Source: Chiua virens (taxonomy: Eukaryota > Basidiomycota > Agaricomycetes > Boletales > Boletaceae). From it: a stretch of DNA of 64,000 nucleotides. A program made the translations under genes and the position numbers. Positions 57,305-64,000 of this stretch are shown here, in pieces. The number at the start of each line of letters is the position of its first letter. Position 1 is the stretch's first letter. Below the pieces are notes generated by a model. It did no database searches. It was given only the letters and a program-made list of their open reading frames with translations, and was not told where the DNA came from. Location: the NCBI GenBank assembly GCA_019787685.1, contig JAHNUO010000022.1, forward strand, positions 455,763-519,762, read 5' to 3'.

Positions 57305-59647
57305 ATGCTCGCCCGGAGATGCTTCTACCAAGCTCGTGCGACGTTCCGCCATTGTCAGGCTCAAAAGAAAACCAACACATTCAATCCAATACCACATCGG
57401 ATAGCTAGAAACATGGCTTCAGAGGGTACTGGGACCCACAAGGACCCCGTCACGGGTGAAATGATCTCCAAGACGTGCGTATCATCGTGTTCGATGTCAT
57501 CAGCGCACTCAACACGATCGGTTATCCATTAGCGAACTCAAGCGTCGTGAGAAGCAGCGCGAGAGGGAAGCCAGGAAGCAGGAAAAGGCGGCTGCTGCCC
57601 CTCCTGCTCAAGACGGCTCCGCGAACGCACCCAACGAAGACGACCTGAACCCCAATGTCAGTCATCTTTACATCTCGTCAGGATTTCTTTTCTGATCACA
57701 CAACTCGTTCAGCAATACTTTGAACTTCGTTCCAGGGCGATCTTGAAGCTCAAGGAGACCCAAGACCCCAATCCGTACCCTCACAAGTTCCATGTTACCA
57801 AGTCGATCGCAGACTTTGTTCGCGAGTACGGCGAGGATGGGTTGATTGCTCCTGGTAAAAAGCTTGAAGGCGTTCTCGTCAGTCTTGCTGGACGCATCCA
57901 TAACATGCGAAGCAGCGGTAGCAAGCTCAAGTTTTACGATCTACACGGTGAAGGTACTCACGTCCAGATTCTTGCTAACGCCCGGTATGTAACGTCACAC
58001 TGCCCAATGGCCTTGCCTGTACTAATCCGATTGCAGTGACGCGGCTGATGAAAAGACTTTCATGGCCACGCAACAGATCTTCCGTAGGGGTGACATCGTC
58101 GGCGTCGTCGGAACCCCTTCTCGTTCTCAAAAGGGAGAGTTGTCTATCTCTCCCTCTGAAATGGTTCTCCTCGCACCCAACTTGCATCAGTTGCCCTCTG
58201 GTCATTTCGGTCTCAAGGATCAAGAGACTAGATATAGAAAGCGTTACCTAGATCTCCTCCTCTCCGACGATACCCGTCGTATTTTCATCACTCGTTCCAA
58301 GATTATTAATTATATTCGGAGATATCTAGACGCCCTTGGCTTCCTAGAAGTCGAGACACCCATCACGAGCATGGTTGCTGGTGGTGCGACTGCGAAACCA
58401 TTTGTCACACATCACAATGATCTTAACCTCGATCTCTACCTCCGGATCGCCCCAGAGCTGTACCTCAAGGAACTCACCGTCGGTGGACTCGATCGCGTGT
58501 ACGAGATCGGTCGGGTGTTCAGAAACGAAGGCATTGATCTCACACACAATCCCGAATTTACACTCTGCGAATTTTATATGGCATACGCGGATATGTATGA
58601 TGTTATGGAGATTACGGAGGACTTGCTTGAAGGAATGGTCAGGTACCTGAACAACGGAAGCACTGTCATGAAGTATCACCCAGAAGGCAAGGATGGCAAG
58701 GAGCTCGTGATGGATTTCAAGACACCTTGGAAGCGCTATGATATGATCGAGACCCTAGAGGAGAAGTTGGGAGTCAAGTTCCCCCCAAGCGAGACGCTGC
58801 ACACAGCCAAGGCAAACAAATTCCTCATTGATCTCTGCCGGAAGGTGAGTGGATCTTCCGTCGCGCCCGCCTACCCTTGCAAATCTGTCATAAATAGCAC
58901 GGCGTTGATTGCTCCGAGCCTCGCACCAATACTCGTCTCCTTGACAAGGTCAGCATACTGCGCGTAAGAGGCTACGTCAAACCGCTGACCCTTCTTAGCT
59001 TGTCGGCGAATTCATCGAACCACTCTGCATCTCGCCCGCTTTCATCGGTACGCCTGCATTTCACTTCCTTTTGATTTTTCGAGTTGACTTGCTCCTCACA
59101 GTTGGTCACCCTCAAGTCATGTCACCCCTTGCTAAGAACCACCGTTCGCGCCCTGGCCTGTGTGAACGTTTCGAAGCATTCCTCTGCGGCAAGGAAATAT
59201 GTAACGCGTACACTGAGTTAAACGATCCATTCGAACAACGGTTGCGTTTCGAGGAACAGGTACGTTTGCAAGACGTAAGCCTTTTATGTCATGTCGCGGA
59301 TCTGATCATCACGTCAGGCTCGACAAAAGGAACAGGGCGACGACGAGGCGCAGCCAATAGACGAGACGTTCGTGAACGCGTACGTCGGTGGATCCGCCTT
59401 GATGTCCTCCGCTCACTGCTTGGTTTCGTTTTCAGACTGGAACACGGTTTACCTCCTACAGGTGGCTGGGGAATGGGTGTCGACCGACTCGTCATGTTCC
59501 TTACCGACTCTCCCAGTAAGGCCGCCGATTTTCTTCTCTGTCGAGCCTTTTGATTCTGACGGTGCTTTGTTAGACATCAAGGAGGTGCTCCTCTTCCCCG
59601 CGATGAAGCCCATCGAGACAAACGCCACGCCTTCTGGACAGCAGTAA
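57305..59647 (+). CDS. KRS1: Lysyl-tRNA synthetase, class II, with an upstream in-frame leader
   Basis: Charges tRNA-Lys with lysine. The usual cytosolic start is 57413 ([17 protein letters not shown]), followed by a charged helical extension ([20 protein letters not shown]), the OB-fold anticodon-binding domain ([20 protein letters not shown]) and the catalytic core: motif 2 [34 protein letters not shown], and motif 3 [14 protein letters not shown]. It ends with [12 protein letters not shown] at 59647. About nine short introns with consistent phases. An in-frame ATG at 57305 adds 36 residues ([20 protein letters not shown] and [16 protein letters not shown]), rich in Arg/Lys with no acidic residue, which look like a mitochondrial presequence. 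One gene may therefore serve cytosol and mitochondria. It is divergent from the RBR ligase gene, with about 210 bp between them. Confidence 0.92.
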
Positions 59648-60849
59648 GATGTGGACGCGGTGAGAGGTGGTTTATTCAGAATAAAAATGTCATGTCTGGC
59701 GTCCCAAAAATGTGTATGATACAATCCGTTCGCGGAACTCCCTCCTCGGGCTTTGAAGAGCCAACTGAGATAAGAACAATAACAGTCTATTAGAAATACA
59801 ATCTTAAGAGGGTGACGCGTATTACATAAATAAAGGACCAGCGATAGTAAGAGCTTGGGATGTGAGGTTCTGAGGAGTGACTACTCACCTTATTCTGTCC
59901 AGCAGCCGGCTACCGAACCGAGTGCGCGTCCTTTTGTGGAGAACCTGATCGTGGATTGACGTTTTCGTTCACATAATCCTGGTCGTGGAACCGCGTCATG
60001 CGTCATGCGTCACGCGGCCCGGTCGACTCCGTCGAACCTTATACATAAATTCCATGAGGTTGAACGCCCGCCGCAAGCCCCCCGAACACGTTTCTTTCAA
60101 ACCAAAGCCAAAAAGTGAATAATTGTCGATTTGCAGAAATCGACAATCATTCACTTTTTGCGTAACCACCGCTAACTCATCCGGATTCTGATTCGGAAGA
60201 CAATATTAATGTCCTTGCGCTCAGCTTGCCCGCCCTTCCGACAAGAAAATCGGCGAGTGTTTGTGGATAGTCTATCAGTTTTACATATCAGGTTTAATTG
60301 ACCCACCATCTCCAGAAACAACCAGGTTTGAACCAAAGCCAAAAGTCGAACCAAAGCCATCATTGGCGAATCTATAACCATGTACTCTCGAGATGTCGAC
60401 GGTCGTTCGTGGTACGAATATTTTGTCTTTTGTGATCCTCGGTTTTCATTTACATTTCCGCAGAAAGTGTGTGATAGAGCATGATGGTACCTCACAGTGT
60501 GCACAGATTCATGCCACATGATGTCATTGAATGTGTCCTAGGCTGCTGAAGCGCTGACACTCGTCGATGGCATCCGGAAGCCCTGCCATGAAGCCTTCCC
60601 GTTCGGTACGGTCTTGTCTGCCACCGGGGCCAGACACGCGCTAATCACCCGTGAAGCGCTCATCTTTTCGAGCGTCCTGTGCCCTGGTATCCATAGGAAG
60701 CTTCTGCGCTGTCCATCCCCGTTTTTGCACAGGATGAGGCTGTTATCCGGAACATACTAAACCCGCCTGTAAGTTGCAGCCATGGATAAACATAAGTATC
60801 GAGTAGGTGTTGGCCATAGCGTCAATCCACAAATCCCACTCAGCCCACC
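59648..60849. other. Intergenic with a long hairpin
   Basis: No gene seen. Holds the inverted repeat at 60110-60159 and two copies of AACCAAAGCCAAAA (about 60100 and 60336). Confidence 0.45.
60110..60159. repeat. Perfect-looking hairpin: 23-bp arms, 4-nt loop
   Basis: Arms 60110-60132 and 60137-60159 pair at 22 of 23 positions around GCAG. The single mismatch is A-C in a plus-strand transcript and G-U in a minus-strand transcript, so a minus-strand RNA would fold as an unbroken 23-bp stem. Could be a MITE remnant or a small-RNA precursor. Confidence 0.7.
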
Positions 60850-62134
60850 ATGTTTCCCCCGTTGATCGCTTCACTCTTTTTCGCTGAGGTTGCGCGCGCA
60901 CAATCCGCGAATGCTACTCTCTCGGAATGTCCGGCAATAGTGGACGATCGTCGCAGCGTGTGGAGTCTTTTGGCCAACTGCGGCCTCACGCTTTTGGTTT
61001 GCGTCTGGCACGCCGTGCATCCTGCTGTTCCTCTGCCACACTTTAAATGGTATCACGTCTTTCTATACCGGCTGGCTCTGATGCTTTCTATGTTCGTTGT
61101 ACCCGAACTAATCATCGAGATCGCGTTCATGGAATTGTACGAGGCGAAACGACTGACAAAACACATTCGTGGTACGTTCTCGATCGACCTAGCGTTGTGG
61201 AAGAATGATCACGCTGGCTTCAGACAGTGGGTATGAATGGTGGACTAGGACCCACAGCCATTTTGCGTTGAATGGCGGATTTGCTCTTTGCGACAATACA
61301 GACGCACGCGAAATCTCGTTCACCGCGACCTCCAGGGTCAACGATTTCTTGGAGATCCTGCATGCAGTTGAAATCATAAATCCAGTGGTCATGGAGGACG
61401 ACATCAAGGACAAGAGTTCCGCTGACGCGCTTGGGAAAGTGATCCTCGCTATTCAACTGTCGTGGTTCATTACGCAAGTGATCGTCCGTCTTTCGTACCG
61501 TCTCACGGTGACACTGGTCGAGCTGGACACCGTTTGCATGGCTGTCCTCACTGTCCCACTTTTATTTTGTTGGTGGAACAAGCCTCATTGCCCAGGACGC
61601 CCTTACATTTTCTATCGGCGCAACGCAGAACCATCTGATGTGTCAAGAATGGCCAACAACTCGGAAAAGCTGCCGCCAGTACGTGCTTGCCTGACAATGG
61701 CATCTATCCACCAGTGCCTCACATGATGCCCATAGAAACATCTGGAAATCTCCACTCAAAGAAGGAAGCGGGAACTGTTCATACCTGTGGAGTCGCACAG
61801 CAGATCACAAAATATCCTTCCGTTTTGCTTTACATGGGCCACGTTCGGCACGCTGCACGCACTTGCCTGGAATTACGAATTCCCATCTGGGCCTGAGAGG
61901 ACCGTCTGGCGTGTGGCCTCACTCGCATTGGTGATCCCACCCTTCATTTGTGGGATCGGGGCCGTCAGTCTTCCTGCTGGGAGTCGAACGCTCACGCTGT
62001 GGTTGTGGATCTTTGTTGTCATTGGGGGGGTATCACGATTGACGTTGGTCGTACTGATGTTTATGAGTCTTCGCTCTCTGCCACCTTCCTCGTACCAAGT
62101 TGTCCTGTGGACAAATTACATTCCTCACTTGTAG
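60850..62134 (+). CDS. Agaricomycete-specific multi-pass membrane protein
   Basis: Family amplified in mushroom genomes, function unknown. Start at 60850 with a signal peptide (MFPPLIASLFFAEVARAQS), then LLANCGLTLLVCVWHAVHP, YRLALMLSMFVVPELIIEI, an intron 61172-61222 (GTACGT...CTTCAG) that restores SGYEWWTRTHSHFALNGGF, a soluble loop, VILAIQLSWFITQVIVRL, LDTVCMAVLTVPLLFCWW, another intron region near 61680-61715, a frame change around 61800 that needs a further intron, then WATFGTLHALAWNYEFP, SLALVIPPFICGIGAV and LWIFVVIGGVSRLTLVVLM. About seven membrane segments. The junction around 61680-61810 is uncertain, so a small lesion cannot be ruled out. Confidence 0.7.
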
Positions 62135-62743
62135 CCTATTCTATTTCGTGTTTCTGTGTATTGTAGATCTGTAGGTTATTAATCGGTCGAACTTGATTGT
62201 TGCAAAATATTCCCCATTGTTCTCGGGGGGTACCTGGAAGAGGTTACCAACGACTGGCCATCCAAGAGGACCAGGTGGAGATGGGCTAGAATGCCTTGAA
62301 TCAAATAGCCATTTGGTAAGGTAAATCCCTGCACCGAGAAGGTAGACATCTAGGAAAGTTACTTCCCGGCGGCGTTCCGATCATGAGGGTGCGCTACTAG
62401 TAGAAGTTTGACTGGTATTCTTGCAAACTCGAATGATGATTGCAATGTATGTACCAGTGGTCTCGGATCGATCCGTTGAGAAGATGCACACATTGAAAAA
62501 TCCTGGATGATCTCACCTCAGCGCGCCAGGACCCTTGGCACCGCCCAGAATGCTTGTTACGTTCATAACGACTCGGACACGTGTAGTACCACTTTCTGCT
62601 CTCATGGCTAGCCCATCTCAAGAAATTGAACGAGATTGATTCGACCGCATATTGCATTCAGATTTAGATCTTGAAAAACTACCCTTGGAGGACTCAGATA
62701 CAAACAACCTTCCGAATATGGTATCCGCACCCAACTTCAAGTC
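62135..62743. other. Intergenic
   Basis: Nothing convincing. A minus ORF at 62397-62657 shows no recognisable motif. Confidence 0.35.
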
Positions 62744-64000
62744 ATGACGACTCGGACACCATCCTATCTTACCTACATCATCTCAGTTACGCCCCAGACG
62801 ACGATCCCTTCAGCGAGAAGCGTCGGCCGGTCCTTGACCACTGATCTCTCGGATGCCTCGCCAACAACTCGTAGAAGCCTGTTGTTGATCACGTTTTCAC
62901 GCCCTCCCGACACACTCCTCCGTATCGCCGACATGACGATTGTCACACGGAACGAGATATGGGATGTGGCGAAACCATTATCGGACGACGAATTACGCGA
63001 ATTGCAATACGAGTACTCGAAGACGCTCGGGTGGCAATGGACAGGCTTCTTGGAGCGTAGCTGGTGCGAGGTCAGTCCGCTTGTCCGATCGGGATTGTGG
63101 GACGGTAGAATGACTAAGATCGAACACCGCTCCTCCTAGGAGTATGCCCACGATTTTTTCAAATTCGCCATCTTCTCGCATCGATGGGGTGAACGGGAAC
63201 CCCTGTTTCATGACATGCCGTCCCAAGTCAGCCACGGCCTAAGGCCCACCTTACCAAGTGGTCCAGGCTACGACAAATTACGCCACCTTTGCGAAAAAGC
63301 GCAGACGGAGTTTGACTGTCGATACGTCTGGTCCGACACGTGTTGCATCAATAAGGAGAGTAGCTCAGAGCTGGAAGAAGCGATTCGATCCATGCATCGG
63401 TGGTACAGCCTCGCCAACGTCTGCATCGTTCACCTGGCACACTCATTGACAGTCGAAGATTTTGATCTCGAACCATGGTTCACGAGAGGATGGACTCTCC
63501 AAGAACTATTAGCACCCAAATTCATGCGTTTTTACGGAAAAGACTGGAACCCAATCTCCCCTGAAGTCTCGGACGGCGGCGACAAGGCTAATACAACAAT
63601 CTTGACCGCCATCACTAAAGTGACAGGTATTCCAGCCGCTCATCTTCAACACTTTCACCCTTCCTGCGAGCTGATCGCCCCGATCATGACGTGGTCTTCT
63701 AAACGCAAAACGACACGGATCGAGGATAGGGCGTACGCCCTCCTCGGTCTCTTCAATGTCAGCATCCCGATTGCGTACGGTGAGGGACGCAAGGCGTTTT
63801 ACCGCCTGATGGTCGCCCTTGCCAGTGAATGTACGACGCCCACATTTTTCGCCTGGGCCGGTCGTCATTCCGAGTTCTCGAATGCCCTGCCCTCCTCGCC
63901 CGCATGCTACGATCGCGTGGGCGACGATCATGGACAAGACTCAAACTCCGAGTCAGGGCCTGAGAAGATGGCCATCGTCAACAGAGGTCATCCTGCATAC
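62744..64000 (+). CDS. HET-domain protein, truncated by the window edge
   Basis: Heterokaryon-incompatibility domain protein. ATG at 62744 (MTTRTPSYLTYIISVTPQTT), an N-terminal region with LSDDELRELQYEYSKTLGW, and an intron at about 63070-63138 (GTCAGT...CCTAG) joining SWCE to EYAHDFFKFAIFSHRWG. The HET core follows: CRYVWSDTCCINKESSSE, EEAIRSMHRWYSLANVCIVH, PWFTRGWTLQELLAPK, MRFYGKDWNPI, RIEDRAYALLGLFNVSIP and YGEGRKAFYRLM. The frame is open to 64000. It lacks WD40 or TPR sequence ahead of the HET domain, so it is a different architecture from the HET gene at 34-38 kb. Confidence 0.85.

Overview
The window is nuclear DNA of a mushroom-forming basidiomycete (Agaricomycetes). Genes are split by many short introns (about 45-70 nt, GT...AG). 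Several families are typical of that class: DUF6698, a DUF6532-like protein, a Plavaka transposase, WD40-TPR-HET fusions and an expanded multi-pass membrane family. No rRNA, tRNA or CRISPR array was found. Gene models were spliced by eye, so exon borders are inferences unless a junction is described.

Layout. 1-2.5 kb: 3'-truncated sugar transporter (-). 2.5-5.4 kb: unidentified exons, then a non-coding stretch with degenerate repeats. 5.4-6.9 kb: DUF6698 gene (-). 7.0-7.35 kb: tandem repeat. 7.5-8.5 kb: F-box-like gene with a frameshift. 8.6-16.0 kb: three orphan or DUF genes bracketed by five related repeats, nested in opposite orientations. 16.4-20.6 kb: apparently intact Plavaka transposase. 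21-31.6 kb: two small secreted-peptide genes with dibasic sites, a histidinol-phosphatase relic, an intact UstYa-like oxidase gene (DUF3328) next to a decaying paralogue, a P450 and an HxxxD acyltransferase. 34.1-38.3 kb: WD40-TPR-HET fusion (-). 38.3-44 kb: gene-poor, with one candidate small secreted protein. 44-51.3 kb: Zn2Cys6 transcription factor and a BRE4/FUSC-like transporter. 52.3-53 kb: C2-like protein. 55-57.1 kb: Ariadne RBR ubiquitin ligase (-). 57.3-59.6 kb: lysyl-tRNA synthetase with a possible mitochondrial leader. 60.1 kb: long hairpin. 60.8-62.1 kb: multi-pass membrane protein. 62.7 kb to the end: second HET-domain gene, truncated at the right edge.

The most interesting part is 21-31.6 kb. 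A 47-residue secreted peptide (TATA box, signal peptide, Arg-Arg site, Tyr-Tyr tail) is divergently paired with a complete UstYa-like gene carrying both HxxHC motifs. A second UstYa-like gene, a P450 and an acyltransferase follow. UstYa proteins oxidise ribosomal peptides in known fungal (dikaritin) pathways, so this could be a basidiomycete RiPP-like locus. That reading is inference. The second UstYa copy and possibly the P450 are damaged, so the pathway may be decaying. The second candidate for novelty is the repeat-bracketed orphan-gene island at 8.6-16.0 kb.
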